Source of the DNA: Trichoplax sp. H2
Lineage: Eukaryota > Placozoa > Uniplacotomia > Trichoplacea
Length of the DNA stretch: 64,000 nt
Assembly (NCBI GenBank): GCA_003344405.1
Contig: NOWV01000117.1
Coordinates: 62,001 to 126,000, forward strand
Direction: 5' to 3'
Below the pieces are notes generated by a model, which did not search any database, was not told the DNA's origin, and worked only from the letters and a program-made list of their open reading frames with translations. The first letter of the stretch is position 1, and each line of letters starts with the position of its first letter. The position numbers and the translations under genes are program-made. This document shows positions 1 through 13,474 of this stretch, in pieces.

Positions 1-747
1 AGTAAAAATACCAATCAAATTGCCTTATTTATAAAATATCGATATACCTGTATAGTTTAAAATGATTCCGTAAACTTTGTTTGTGAAACTTGCAAGTTAA
101 TACTATTTAGCCTAGGGCAACAACTTTTTTTGCGTGCTAGTGTTACTTTATCCGTACTCATACCATTTCATTACAATTCCTTTTAAACTTGAATATAGCT
201 ATAAAATTCTCTTTTCTGTTCTAGTCGGCCAATTAATACCCATAGCTAAGATGTTGTTTATAGAAGCACTTTAGTGGATGAATACGTATTCTTGTGATGG
301 ACTCATCGATATCAGCAGTCTACAGTAGAGCTAGTAAAGAAATTTATTCATCTAGATGTATTTAATTAATTTTTAGATAGTAAATTATTCTTTTATTTTT
401 GTTATATGCGTATTCCTCACTCGATCTATTTAATTACAGTAGTCTTTCGATAGTAAATTATTATTTTTTATTTTTATATTATCTACAAGCAAGCAATGGC
501 CATCATCTCTAGCGGCAGATCATCAATCTGATATAGTTAATATAGTGGCTATTTATTTGATTCTATCAAGTCTATTATGACATGGTTAGTCAGTCAGGAA
601 TAATAGAATCTACTTAAAAGTTCTTCATCGTAACAATGATATTGAGGATTTCTTTTACCCGTCGTTACTAAAGGTATGAGGATGATTAGCAAATAAAAAT
701 AGATGAAGACAATGGCTAAGGTTACTGATGGTTTGAATGATATCGAG

Positions 748-1560
748 AGAGCAAATTATGGTGTTGAACTAAATGTTTCAGTTAATCACTGGACGTTGAT
801 GATGAAACAGTCTAGCTATTGACATACCAAAGGGAGATAGTATTTTAGTTAGAAATGAATAATGCTATTAAAGAAAAGTGTAGTATTTTACCAAATCTAT
901 GATTCTAAATAATAATATGGAGGGAGCAAATGGTGGTATTAACCTTAAGCTGAAATATCCAGTGTATCACTGGATATTGATGATCATTGAACGATATTGC
1001 TATTGATATATTAAAGAGAGATAACTTTTACAGCGTAACGAATGATTTTTTTTCAAGTATAGCATATTACTAAGCCTGTGATTTTAAATCATAGAGAGGA
1101 AGCAAATATCGGTGTTGAACTGAAATATCCAGTGAATCAATGGAATTTTATAATGAAGTGATGTCGCTGTTGATATAAGCGTATTTAAGGGAGATAATTG
1201 TTAGGAGAAATAAATGACTTTTTCAAAGTAAATATAGAGCATTGCCAAGCCTGTAATTTAAAATAATATAGGTGGAGCAAATGGTGATACTTAACTGAAG
1301 TCTCTATTGAATTACTGATAGATTACAAGTGAGATCATTCTAAAGGGAAAGTTAATGATACTTTCAAAGTGAAATAATTTGTGTTAGGCTATTGATTTTA
1401 AATGATATACGTGTAGAAGGAGCAAACGTTGGTATTAAACTGAAGGTTAAAAGCTAAGCTCGAACATTTTGGATGACACTTTTGCCTTATTAAAGGGAGA
1501 GTTGTAAGAGAAAAATGGAATGATTCTTTCAAAATAAAGCATATTACTAAGCCTAGCCAT
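748..1560. repeat. Degenerate tandem array, ~175-bp unit, about five copies
   Basis: The landmark GAGCAAA/GGAGCAAA recurs with its core GCAAA at 751, 926, 1102, 1277 and 1422, giving spacings of 175, 176, 175 and 145. Within each unit the order is conserved: GCAAAT, then GGTGTTGAACTGAA-like, then a TCACTGGA-like stretch, then AAAGGGAGATA, then a TTTCAAAGTA-like stretch and finally a TAAGCCTGTGATTTTAAAT-like stretch. The copies are clearly diverged and have no common open frame, so the array looks like an old satellite or minisatellite rather than a gene. Confidence 0.75.
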
Positions 1561-2616
1561 CGTATTAACTTTGTTTTAATGCATTATATCGCTTCCTGTA
1601 AACCTTACGTACTCTTTGCTACTATCGTACTGGTGTATTGTTTTTATTTTCGATTAAAAGCAAATTGAATAGATATTGGCTGTTTTAAAGCGTTTACTTC
1701 CGGTCGTGCTGTCATGTCCTTACCGTGCTCTATTTTAGCACAGAGCTGTTTATCAGTGTAGTCATGCTTACGAAAGTTGTTGGTATTACTGATATTCTTA
1801 AAAGTAGATTTAGTAGTCGATATTCATTTACTCGAAACATGTTGACAACAACCTAATGTTTTAATGAATCAAGATTTGGTATTACTGATATTCTTAAGTG
1901 ATATTCCGAGTACTATCATTAAGCAGAAATCTTTGCAAAAAGTAAGCGATTTCTTACCTTTAAAAGCTTGTAAAAGACTAATGGATAGTGCTAGAACTAC
2001 AGGATAACGTCCATCTTTTTAATGGCGTGTGGTGAAGAAAGCAACAAATGTTGCCATTTTTGAAGGCTATCTTAACAGATTGTCTTCATCATCTTATTTT
2101 GCAACGCATGCAGTTGTAATACTTTTACACTTCCAGTTTGATACCATACTATCTTACTTGACCAGACGAGAATATCGATTATGAAATGGTAGCACTGCGG
2201 CTTCTTAACTTTACAGAGATGATGATTTGAATTCTCGAAGGAGAATACTATTATTAATTGAAAATTTGAATGATGTTGGTGGACAGTCAATGGGGATATA
2301 ATTGCTAATCAAACTGGTATTGGTAATTCAATCCGACCCATCGTGGCCAGAGTGGAGGCTAGGCGTAGCGCAACTGTTTCGCTCAGCGTACAATTGGACA
2401 TTGAATCGTTCTTCATTTCGCTATTTGGTTCTCTTTTGATTCATAAGACGACAGCATAGATGCAGATTGGTAAAGGTGCAAATGCTGCTATTTGTTAGGA
2501 GCGAAATTTTTTCAATCTCTTAGCCCAGATTGCATTACGTCATATGCTCGACCATGCTCATAACCCTAACCACTGTTGTTTTCCGGTCCAGTAGGTAAAA
2601 TATTGCACAGGCATGG

Positions 2617-2655
2617 ACTTCTAGAAATAGACCATTGTAGTCTATTTCTAGAAGT
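2617..2655. repeat. Perfect inverted repeat, 16-nt arms
   Basis: Arms 2617-2632 (ACTTCTAGAAATAGAC) and 2640-2655 are exact reverse complements around a 7-nt spacer. As RNA this would be a strong hairpin. It lies inside the second degenerate array and has no flanking gene. Confidence 0.85.
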
Positions 2656-3542
2656 TAATGGCACTGCTATGCTCTGTAGTCTAGAAGTACAATTCAGTGA
2701 ATGAGTGCTGATACTTTTAGAGATGGTAGTCTGTATCGTTTTTTAATTTCGCTATAACATTAAAATTATAAAGTAATTCTGATTGATCTAGTCGTCTTGG
2801 ATTGAGATCGTAAAGGGCAAATGTGGCCCATTTGTTACGCAGGAGTATTTTACGGGATATTGGATCTCTGTGCGTACTACAGTAGATCATGTCATGGACT
2901 ACTAAAATACTAAAAGTATATTTAGTAGTCGATGTTCATTTACTGGAAACATGTTGACAACAACCTAATGTTTTCAACTGCAACATTGCACTGCAGCTAC
3001 GCTCTCAGCTTATTTCAAATCAATGGGTTGATTGAATGAGTGTACTGATGTTCAACTACTGTTGGCTCATTTGCCAGAGTCATTCCTCATTTCGAACATC
3101 TTTGGATTGGTGATGATTCTTCAGCTTGATCAGGGACCTCTAAGAAGTTCTTAGGTTGATGCAGATTGTAAAAAGATGCAAAATTGTTGTTGTTGCAGAT
3201 CTTAGGATCGCCATTTGTTGTACTAGTATGAATGTGATGCAGTCCTATATAAAACACATACAGCAGTACGTGGTATACTCGATCATGCCCACAATGACCC
3301 TATGTTTTCCAATAAAAAGAGTAAAATTGTAGACTATTATGCTCTCTCGAGTCTAGTAGGTTGATACGATCTAGTTTAGCATTTACATCTCGCAGGTCTT
3401 TTTACCTCTATGGTTCAGAGAATGACCAATGGACATGTTAGCTGCAGCTGTATTACATTCTCACTTGTTTAAATTATCGTATATATTAAATTATTCTTCA
3501 TTTCAAGCATGTGCCAACTCGACAGCTGATGTAAAGATACAA

Positions 3543-3569
3543 ATGTTGCCATTTGATGAATGGCAACAT
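3543..3569. repeat. Perfect inverted repeat, 11-nt arms
   Basis: ATGTTGCCATT at 3543-3553 is followed by a 5-nt spacer and its exact reverse complement at 3559-3569. It sits at the repeated TTGCC landmark of the surrounding array, just before a TACAG/TACTG cluster. Confidence 0.8.
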
Positions 3570-3629
3570 CTTGGATTGGCTAGCGCATACTGTAGCATGT
3601 CATGGACTCGAACATGTCCTGACCCAGCA

Positions 3630-3751
3630 TACTGTACAGTGTACAGTAGATTGTCTCCACAAAATGAGTGAATTACATACTGAACTGTACTGCAGTAACA
3701 CACCGTGTACAGTGTACAGTCTGCAATACAGTACTGTACACTGTACACTGT
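3630..3751. repeat. TACAG/TACTG self-complementary cluster A
   Basis: Runs such as ACTGTACAGTGTACAGTA and CAGTACTGTACACTGTACA fill this stretch. The pentamers TACAG and CTGTA are reverse complements, so the cluster can fold on itself in many registers. The same signature recurs near 15.3, 16.3, 28.1, 35.9, 37.9 and 42.6 kb. Confidence 0.75.
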
Positions 3752-3799
3752 TCTATGAGACAGACAGACTGCGACTGCTATAAAATCCGTTATTGAATG

Positions 3800-5006
3800 C
3801 GCAAGCGTCGACGAATTCAAAAAAAAATTGCTACAGCGATCAACCAACCAAACTGTTTTTATTCTTTCATTCTACCACCAGATCTGATAGGAAAGGAAAA
3901 GAAAGTGGGTTACCTTGGTCAAATTGATATTTCACGCACTCCTGCCTTAAACAGGGTTTACTTGAATTGTGGTCATTGACCGACCAGTCACCTCAACACT
4001 CAAACTCAGTCATTGAAGTTGGTTGAAGCCTTTGTATTGACTCACTGACTTCACCCGTTTTGTATGAGGCGCACTCTTCACTGTCCATTTTTCTATGCAG
4101 CTTTTGCCAACTCAAAACTGCTCTTCTTCTTACAACCTAAATAATTTCCTCTTTTAATCCTTGTTTATTGCCAACTTAGTGCTTAATTTTCATTTGGAGA
4201 CTACTTGTGGCATTATCCATCTTTACTCTTGAAGAAATTTTCAATAGGAAATTGTTGGTTGGATTCTCTTTTAAGCGTAAGTACGACGAGTTGTTGGCAC
4301 AATCATTTGTCAAGATCGATTCAAAGCAACTTTTTGCCTAACGCATTGACTAGGTACCTACTCTTCCAGCTTGGTCTATCTCCCATGACTTGCTACGAGA
4401 CTTTAAAGGTATTTTAAAGTTGGATTTGTCTCCTTAATGATAGAAAATTTATAATTTGACAGCTTTATCCTAAGTATTGAAACAATGGATTCGATAGCAG
4501 CAGCAACGCTGTTTACAACTACTGCATGGATGTAGGGCTCGGCTCGTCTTGCCGACGACGACAACGGATAAAAATGTAGCGATTCTATTTTTGAATGTTG
4601 CCATCATTCTTCTTAAGTTTTGCATGCCTATTTCTACAAGTCATCAGTACGTGTATCCATTTTCTGCATGCTAAAAGTATTGATGGTAACAGAAGAATAA
4701 CGTAAATAATAAGATATACTCTTGTACAGAAAATCAACTATCAATGAACTTGTAGGCTTTGTACAACCGAATGATGAGATAGACAAATGCCCGATCTATC
4801 TATAGTACGATTGAACTGCAAGTAACTATTTCTATCTGCAATACTCCAAACTGCAGCATTACATAGCAGTGAAAAATTGTTAAAATTTTGCTACATTATC
4901 CAACGTATAGTGTAAAGTACATTATAAGGATAGGTTACTGACCGATAAAGATATTTTGACTTACAAACAATAATACAATTAATACTGCCTTCATTTCTAT
5001 CCATAG
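3800..5006. other. Upstream region of CDC27; first exon not located
   Basis: The first clear CDC27 exon starts after an acceptor at 5005-5006 with an in-frame stop just upstream, so a short exon carrying the ATG should lie to its left. In the family this exon encodes fewer than ten residues, and I could not choose a convincing one. The frames at 3797-3979 and 4205-4417 have no recognisable similarity. Confidence 0.5.
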
Positions 5007-8000
5007 GCTGCTGTTTCGCACTCATTAGAACACTATCACTACGCCGATGCAATCTTTTTAGCAGAGAGACTTTTAGCTGAAGGTTTGTTATAGACATTTC
5101 CTGCGCCATTGACTATACGATTGAAGTATCCGTGAACGATGATGCTCAGTAATGCATCTAACTTCAAGTTTCCACTAATGCTAAGTACAATGCGATTACA
5201 TTCAATCATTGCACTGAATAGTCTGTAATGTTTACTCTTAACAGTCATTGCTTGTAAAATTATACCAACAGTAATAATCCTGTACTGAATTTGAAATGAT
5301 GATCATTCGGATAAAGTGTCCTACCCTAAGATCTATTCTACTAGCTTGATTGCAAATTTGCAATGCGCTGGTTGTGATCGTTTTATTGGCTAAACAATTT
5401 AAAAACTCCAAATTATACGAGCATCATGATACAGAATATTATTATAGATAGAATACTGAACAGTGCAATATATTGTTAAATGGCAATCACTTAAGCTTTC
5501 AGCAAGTAAAAGCTAAAAGTGGATACAAAAATAAACGTTACAACTTATCGTTGTTATCATTTATTGATAGCCAATTCAGACGAAACAGCATTTATACTGG
5601 CTGATTGTTATTATAAAGCGCAACAATATCAGCGGGCTCGTTGGCTACTAACTACTCATCATTGCAAAAGTGCCAAATCTCGTTATCTATTAGCATCATG
5701 TTACTTCAAACTGGAAAAGTAAGTGTTAACCACAGTATCATGTATAGATGCGTTGCTTTAAATTTAGAACCTTGTTAACGTAAATTAAGAACTGCATAGC
5801 ATGACGACAGCTTTATTAATGTCTTAAGTGGAACTAGAAAGGCGTGAATTCACTTGTTGACGCCAAGTTAAGTCCTTGTCGGTTGTACAGTTACATATAG
5901 CTTTAATAATTTTTATCCCCAATTACATCAGTATTGCTAGACAACAACTACAACTGATTATTACGAGTTCAGTGATACTATATAAGTTCATTATGACTGG
6001 TTTTAACATTTTCAAAAAATTTCCATTTGATAACGCATGTAACATGATTGCGATCTATTTCTAATAGCTATCCCAAAGCGGAACATATTTTAGGCAACTG
6101 TCAGTCTTTCATTGATTGCCCTTCCGTTGATGATGTACAACATTGCTTTGGCTTGCATGCTGGCTATGCCTTAGGTTTACTAGGTGATATTTACAGGTTA
6201 GCATTGCTCCTAAATTGTACTTTGTTTTTAGCAGTTAGCAAGTTGTGGTTGTTTAGGGACGCGAAATACATATGGTAATTAGCGTAGCTATGCACGAAAA
6301 TAGATCATTCCAATGTTTTACTCAACACGTTGATTGCTGCTTTATCGCCATACAGGAAAACTAATAGAAGTACCAAAGCTATAGAATTCTATCGTGCCAG
6401 TCTCTCGTGCAATCCTTTCATATGGTCATCATTTGAATCTCTTTGCAAATTAGGTATAGTTTGTTAATCTTTCTATATTTTTACCACTAGTCGTCATATA
6501 ATCGGGCGGTATTTTATTATATATTGAAAGAATCAGTACCTAAGGATACCTTTTGAAGGTTTTAGGATCGACGTTTCACTTTCTGTTCAAACTCTTAGCT
6601 TGATACAAAGCCTGCATAATTTTTCTCTAGAATTAGATTTCGATACTGAATCAGTTGTATCAAGTAAAGCCCGTAGGAAAACGTAAATTCTTTATGTTCA
6701 ACTTAGCTGGTTCATTTATTTTATAGGTGTAAATGCAGATCCGGCGGACTTCTTTCAGAGAGCTTGCAAAGAAAATTTACCTACTAATCACCAGACACCG
6801 ATCGCAGGTGTCGAAATGTGCAGTAAAGGTATAGATAATCAAAGATATCTCTTGTAAATGATTTTCTAAATATATTTGATCATTCTTACATAGAATCAAC
6901 TCCAGCTGGTATTAATTTTGATGACGTTAGTACCCCAAAGTCGGGCATTAATACTCCGGGTAATATTAGTGTATTATCAAATCATAACGAATCAATATTT
7001 GTGGGCCCCACACAACAGAAAGTGGGACGAAATCTGCTGGGTACGTCGTCTATTAATTCGGTTACCTCCAGGTTCGTATGTAAATTGCCATTATATAGTT
7101 TTCTTAATCTGCATTTTCAACAAGTAATCATTACAGTTATAGACTCGTCATTTTTTAATAAGAATGTGTGCATGTAAATAAAACACGAGTAATTTTCTAT
7201 AAAACTATAGTATTGGAGTACACCCAATAGATGCTTCTACTAATGAAAGTAAAAAGATGTTTACCACTCCATCATCGGTTCGCGGTTCTGATGGCACTCA
7301 GATTCGAACTCAGGCCAGAATGCAATCTGAACCTAGAGCTCCTAGAAAGGTATTACTTTTAATAGACAATTTATTTATTACGCTTTCTAGAAATTTATTC
7401 CAATAAATTCAAACTATAATTCAATTGTTCGACTGCTACTATAGGGAACCTATGATAATGGAAATCACCGTCAAAAGGTAACGTCGGAGTCTTCCAATAT
7501 CATAGCATGTTCTGAAAGCCAACGTTTGGGACCTATGAATATTGTCACTAGCAGTTTTATTGAAACACCGTCACCAACCAGTAATAAGAAAGATAGATTG
7601 GATAATTCAACTGCTGCTCGACCAGTGCTTAGGCGGAGTACGAGATTATATAACGCATCTTCTAAAGTTGGGTTAAAAACTAAGGTATGAAATATTTTGT
7701 TGACTATAAAAAATATATATATATTACATACTTACAGTACGATGAATAGTTTTATTACGCAATTTTACTGCTATTATAACAGTGGTAAGTGTTTAGCCAC
7801 AATACGATACCCTTACAAACAATAAGACAGGGCTGATATTACACATCTCATATTTATAGGGTATTATGAGAACAAAGTGCAAGCTTAATTCTACCTCTGT
7901 TACGAAGAAGTATAAGGTCGGTCCTTTTTCTTGTCTTAAAGAATGCTATTATGGTTATGATTGCTTTTAGGCAATAATTTAATAGCTATCTAAATAATTA

Positions 8001-10154
8001 TTGTATTAGTTTCTTTCATTATTATTATTTCTTTAATGGATAATTTCTGATTATAATATATCTGTGTATTGCTTCCGCTAGATGGCTCGTGGAAAAAATA
8101 TAGAAGACACTCGAACTCCTTTATTAACTCCTGGCCAAGAAACCACACGACATGATAAACGTCAACTACGCAGTAATCGTGCTTTAGTTTGTAATGCTGG
8201 ATCAACAGGTACTTTTTTAGTACACCTTAAAATATCAGATTTCATTCATGCATGAGATGCCACATTGAAGCTTTCATGTTAATATATCATTTTGTATTAC
8301 ACCATAATTATAGATGAACTCATGACGTTGCTCTACGATATTGCTAAAGCTTATATGGCGCTGTGTTCTTTCAAATGTAAACAAAGTATTAAGTTCTTTA
8401 ATTCCCTGTCATATCACCACTACAATACATCTTGGATTTTGTGTCAAGTTGGCAAGGCCTTTTATGAAAGCTGTCAGTTCAGAAAGGTTAGAATACTAGA
8501 ATGTGAAGAAGCTTTTAGCAGGAGTAGTACAGTAGCTATTCGAGGGTGTATATAGTGTCGTATGATAATATTCAATCGTACTCTTATATATTTACATCAC
8601 TATGTAGGCGGCGGCAGTATTTGCTAATGTGCGAAAGTTAGACCCTTACAAAGTTGAAGGTAACCTTTCATTACTACTTGATGCTAAAATTATCTGAACG
8701 ATATTTAACCTTTTTATCTATATTCTTAATAGATATGGATATTTATTCTACGACTCTTTGGCATCTGCATAAAGAATCTGATCTAGCTTATCTTACGCAT
8801 GAGATGATTGACATATCCCGTCAATGTCCACAGGTAAATGTTTACTGATTTCAGAATCACTGCTATACTGTGTAAGAAAATTATATAAATCGTGGCGATA
8901 TGTTTTATCTCGTATCAAAACCAAATAATTATTAATTATTAAATATTTATTAAATTTAGACATGGTGTGTCGCTGGAAATTGTTTCAGCTTGCAAAAGGA
9001 ACATGATGATGCAATTAAATTTTTTCAACGTGCACTGCAGGTAATGATGGCGATATGAAACTAAATTAAAAAAGCATATTTAAAAATAGTTTATATTTCA
9101 ACTAATCCAATCAAATTATTTATCGATACAGGTGGATCCTAGTTTCGCGTATGCCTATACATTGTTAGGACATGAGTATAGCCTTATAGGAGAGCTTGAC
9201 AAATCTCAAAAGTTATTTAAAGATGCTGTATATGCCGATAGTAGACACTATCATGCTTGGTATGTGAAATAGCTTAGCTTAAATGAACATTGCAATACAA
9301 TATGCAGGCTTTTGATTTGCTACTTACCGATTGTATTGTTATCGAAATAGGTATGGTATGGGAATGATATACTATAAACAAGAGAAATTTGATTGGGCTG
9401 AAGTTCGTTTTAAGCAGGCATTCGCGATAAATCCTAGTAGCTCTATATTATTATGTCATATTGGCTTGGTAAGTAATTAGTGATTTGCGTCTGAATAGCA
9501 CTTCGTTATACAGATAACAAAGTATTGAAACAACTATAGGCACAACATGCTCAAAACCGAAGCGATGAAGCCTTAACAACTATGGAAAGTGCTATAAAAC
9601 TTGATCCTAACAATATTTTATGTCAATATCATCATGCTGCAATGCTATACGCTATTGGTGAATACGAGGTGCGTATTTGATTAGATTTAAGGTGGTGTAT
9701 TAACTACGATTGAGCCAGTTGTTAAATTATTGTAGAAAGCCTTATCCGGATTAGAAAAGTTAAAGAAAACAGCTTCTAGAGAGTCCCTTGTTTATTATAT
9801 GATTGGAAAGGTAGCTAATGAATATCATCAGTTTTGAATAGTGTTCGATATAAATGTTGTAAAATTACATACATCAAATTTTTTACTAAAATTTTTTCTC
9901 CATTTTTACACTCTTGGTAGATTTATGATAAATTGAATCAGCCTCATTTAGCGTTCATGAATTACTCTGAAGCATCTCATCTGGATCCTAAAGGACAAAA
10001 TAATGCCATTAAAGAAGAAATTAACCGCCAATATTTAAATGAACGTAATGACAACGGTGCCAATGATAATGGAATTGGAGTTTTAGATGCGGTTCTAGAA
10101 CAAGATCCAGATAATGATAACTCTAATTTCTCTGAAACTGACGATGCTGAATGA
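5007..10154 (+). CDS. CDC27: Anaphase-promoting complex subunit 3 (CDC27), 5' exon missing
   Basis: CDC27/APC3 is a TPR scaffold of the anaphase-promoting complex in the nucleus; it binds co-activators through its C-terminal TPR superhelix. Exons: 5007-5082, 5571-5718, 6068-6196, 6356-6453, 6727-6828, 6894-7071, 7211-7349, 7445-7684, 7860-7916, 8082-8208, 8314-8486, 8608-8659, 8733-8833, 8960-9040, 9132-9259, 9351-9468, 9540-9668, 9736-9810, 9921-10154 (TGA). All phases fit and give about 794 residues (human 824). The N-terminal part has EHYHYADAIFLAERLLAE-type TPR sequence. The middle (exons from 6894 to 8208) is a low-complexity linker rich in SP/TP sites and containing LRRSTRL, as expected of a phosphorylated loop. 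The C-terminal TPRs include YHAWYGMGMIYYKQEKF and the end has an acidic tail. A possible AATAAA lies at 10384-10389. The ATG exon upstream of 5007 was not found. Confidence 0.95.
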
Positions 10155-11006
10155 AGGACAAACGGCTATTTGACATAAGAGAGGGTATTGTAATGTTACA
10201 TTTCAAGGAAGATGTTATTTTTAATGAAACTTGTTAGGAGCAAACGATGGTTTATATTATCAATGGAATGGGAGAAGTGTTTTACTAATCTTTAACCGAG
10301 GTTATTTGTAATATAATTGCAATTGCAAATACAAAATGGTATTTGTAATACACATTTGTTTACAATATCTTAGGGTTCTTATGAATAAATACTGTACATA
10401 TAGTGACGCTCTGTTTGTACTATAGATATAGATGATGCGCGTGGTATTAATTTTACCACTCATAAGTTAGGTTAACACAGATGCTGAAAAGCGTATGACT
10501 AAGATTGTTATAATCATATAACAAATTTTATTTGTTTTCTCATATCACGAACAACATAACTGCTTGATGTAATAATACCTGTTGCATAAAGCATAACAAT
10601 GCAATCCAGTTGAACATTATTGAAATTACCAGCATACGTCAAATTCCCGCCATTTTATAGTACCGTAAATAATTTTTACTAATAATAAAATTGGGTAACA
10701 CTTGTATTAGACATAAAACATAGAAATAAAAAATAAATAAGCGAATCGATAATATGACTTTTTGCTTGAATGAAGCACAATTACAGGAGTTGAATACCCT
10801 AATCAGATAAGCAGTACGCTTTTCATTAAGTACTGCATAGTTGTAATTAAAACTAATATCAATACATGTCAGCAAACAGGACAGTAGTTGCTATACATGA
10901 GTAAGCATTTAAAAAGTCATGCAAGCGTACAGATAAAACTAAGTACGTGTAACATGGAATTTATAAAAATTTTAGCATTTCGTATTTTATAATCACGTTT
11001 TTGCTT
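10155..11006. other. Intergenic, convergent 3' ends
   Basis: This AT-rich stretch separates the 3' ends of CDC27 (+) and the SLC35D3-like gene (-). AATAAA at 10384-10389 could serve CDC27, and TTTATT at 10527-10532 is a weak candidate for the opposite gene. The short reverse frame at 10639-10875 has no recognisable family. Confidence 0.4.
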
Positions 11007-13474
11007 TCACACTTTATTACTTGTGAGCTTGTCCTTATATTTTGCGTATGTATATAGTATTGCGCCAATCATATTTATTGAAACTCCAGCAACAGTAAAG
11101 GTTGTTGCAGGTACTCCACCAAAAGTAAAAAAACCTATAATAGTTGTTACTAGTCCCTTTATTACTCCAACAATGCTGGTATTTATATAAAAAAATTCAT
11201 AATAAAAATCAGTTTTTCAGTCAGTATCTAAATAAGTGACGATACTTCGTCGTGTCAATATGAGCTAAAATCACACATTTATTCGTATTACAACTTGAAA
11301 GAATGAGTCAAACTGACCTTGTGGTTAATGCCGAATTGACGGTAGTACATAAGAATAGAGAATAATTTAAAAGGCAACCCAAGCCAGCGGCGAAGAAAAA
11401 CACCGCCTGTATGATTAATAGCAATACGTTGAATAGAAGAACATTACTTGTATGTATTATAGCTCCGTGTAGTAATTCACTTGCTATGTAGTATTAATTG
11501 TAAAATGTTGCGCCAAAGCTAGTCTTGACGTATATAAGATTATCTTTACAATTACTACAGTAGTAAATACTGTGAAAGAACGTAAGATTAATAATTACGC
11601 ATATTCTCTTAATACATGAAATGACATTATTAAACTTACTTGAAATCGCCAATCCCTTAAGCGTGTATACGTAGTGGCTTGATAAATCTCTCCTGTTATA
11701 ATTGCAATTAATATTTGGAAAGGTAAACAATTTACAGTATTGAGATAGAGTATAGATGAAGTTGAAAACTCAGTACGAGCTCCAGCTCTTTCAACTAATG
11801 TTAGATAGATTGATTGGGAAACTACACTGATTAAAGCATTCACATAGCCAAAAATGTGAGAAGAAAGATCGTGCATGCCTATATTTAGAAAATAATAAAG
11901 TGGCCAATGATAACAGTTGATCAATGCAAGGAATACCATAACGTTGAAATAGGTAAGCTATCAGGAATAGAAATTACAATTGATTCCTTACCGGCTACAA
12001 TACAACCAGTAATGATGAGAGCGATTGAAAAGCATACCATAACAGAAGGAATTTTAGAAAGTAGAATAACAGATAAAATCAAATTCATCAGTAATCCCAG
12101 GCGTTTCATGACAGTATACCTGTGAAGTGAATTTCTTTGTTAGATATTTTTTGGCATAATTTCTTCTGGAAATTAATTAAAGTATGTATTGCATTAATTT
12201 AAATTTATAGCCAGATGGCTTGATAAAAGATACCGAAAGCATTAAAAAGGTTGTATTACTTACATTGGAATATTTAAATCGGTCAAGGCGCTAATTGCAA
12301 AAGTTGTGTTTATAGCATAGCATAATGCAGGCAACATCAACTTGCGTCCACTATTTTATTCAATTGAAAATTGAGTAATATAAATAGAAGTAGGAAATAA
12401 ATATAGTTAAGAATGAATGAGTCAATCTTTTTCACTGGATTTAAAAAATTTTCTATAGGATACCAATTCTGTTGACATTACATTAAATTACAGATTGAAT
12501 TTTGTTATTCATAGAGTATCTTATCGAAACTGTCCATTCGATATGAAACTAACTGAGCTCTTGTTACTGTAAGATATGATAACCTCTAAAAGACTATTGT
12601 ATTCAATTCTGACTATCATATTCAACGTGACTTACACTAATTCTATCTTTACGAATTAACTATTTTTAACAGAGTAAAGATATTTACTGCTTACTTTTCC
12701 ATTGTAAAAGGGATTAACTTGATAAGTTGAAAATAATGTAATAGTCTTAAGATGATTAGTGTTAAAATCATTTGGACTAAAACCAAGACTACTGGATAAG
12801 GAAAGCCAAACGTCGTCATTACTGCCTACAAAGTTGAAACAACAGAATTGCTATAAGCTTTCATTGCCTAAACTGTATTATCATGAGATCTATTTAGCAA
12901 ATGGCTGCTTTAAATTTATGACAAGTGTTGCAAACGATTATGATTAAGAATAAAACTTCATTAAAATTAGTGCATACTATCAACCCTGATAAATGATAAT
13001 AATAGGAATGATGCAAAATAGAATAAATTCAATTCAATCATACTTCTACTGAAGAGTTTATGAAAAAGGCTTTCCACTGTAATGTGCTATTCTGATTAGT
13101 TTATGTAATTGGATTAACAGTATGATGTGTGATAATTTAACACGGTGTATCAATAATTGTATCTTACTAACAGGAAAGGAATTATATTGATTGTTAATTA
13201 ATTCATTAGGTTAGCTCTGTAAAGAGTGCAGTAGTTCAATCATTTCTATGCCATATCGTGGAGTTGGCCACAATATCATCCATATTCAATTTGTCCTGCG
13301 GTAATAAGTAAGACATAATAGGCTTACCTTATTAACGAAAGCAATCGATCCAGAGATTACCCCATAAAATAATGCAGCTAATAAAGAGATTGTTGTCGAT
13401 GATTTTTGGGCCAAGTCTTGATCTGTACTTGAGGAAGCATCTTCAATTTGGGAATGAGTTTGGCCGTGCTTCAT
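11007..13474 (-). CDS. SLC35D3: SLC35D3-like nucleotide-sugar transporter
   Basis: This is a multi-pass transporter of the drug/metabolite superfamily, triose-phosphate/nucleotide-sugar branch, expected in Golgi/ER or endosomal membranes. Exons in transcript order: 13474-13328, 12825-12695, 12350-12264, 12119-11992, 11878-11640, 11406-11318, 11175-11007 (TGA). All phases fit, giving 329 residues. The first exon has a short polar N-terminus, then LFYGVISGSIAFVNK (TM1). Later family landmarks are LNIPMYTVMKRLG, GYVNALISVV and NSALTTSIVGVIKG. The last two match the SLC35D signature in which NSA(L/V)TT precedes VG..K. The pattern around TE and the C-terminal IGAILYTYAKYK fits SLC35D3 better than SLC35D1/D2. 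The C-terminus stops soon after the last TM, shorter than vertebrate SLC35D3 (over 400 residues). The substrate cannot be told from sequence. Confidence 0.88.

Larger units (their letters stand above)
1780..3660. repeat. Second degenerate repeat array, ~350-bp spacing
   Basis: A block of about 70 bases (1796-1862) is repeated almost exactly at 2906-2973, including GAAACATGTTGACAACAACC. A second landmark, GTAAAG followed by GCAAATG and TTGCC-like sequence, appears near 2473, 2811, 3173 and 3533, spaced about 340-360 bases. A third, CTCGACCATG followed by CCTAA-like and TGTTTTCC, recurs near 2550 and 3275, with a partial copy near 3607. No coding potential is evident. The small frames at 3429-3850 lie inside this repeat and the adjacent TACAG cluster and look like chance. 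Confidence 0.6.

Noticed and set aside
3429-3850. Overlapping frames on both strands of 76-114 codons
   Set aside because: They lie in the repeat array and TACAG cluster A. Residue patterns such as YCTVYS reflect the pentamer repeat, not a protein family.
4657-4687. ATG followed by a donor as candidate first exon of CDC27
   Set aside because: It would join in phase but the peptide does not resemble the conserved CDC27 N-terminus; chance is too likely.
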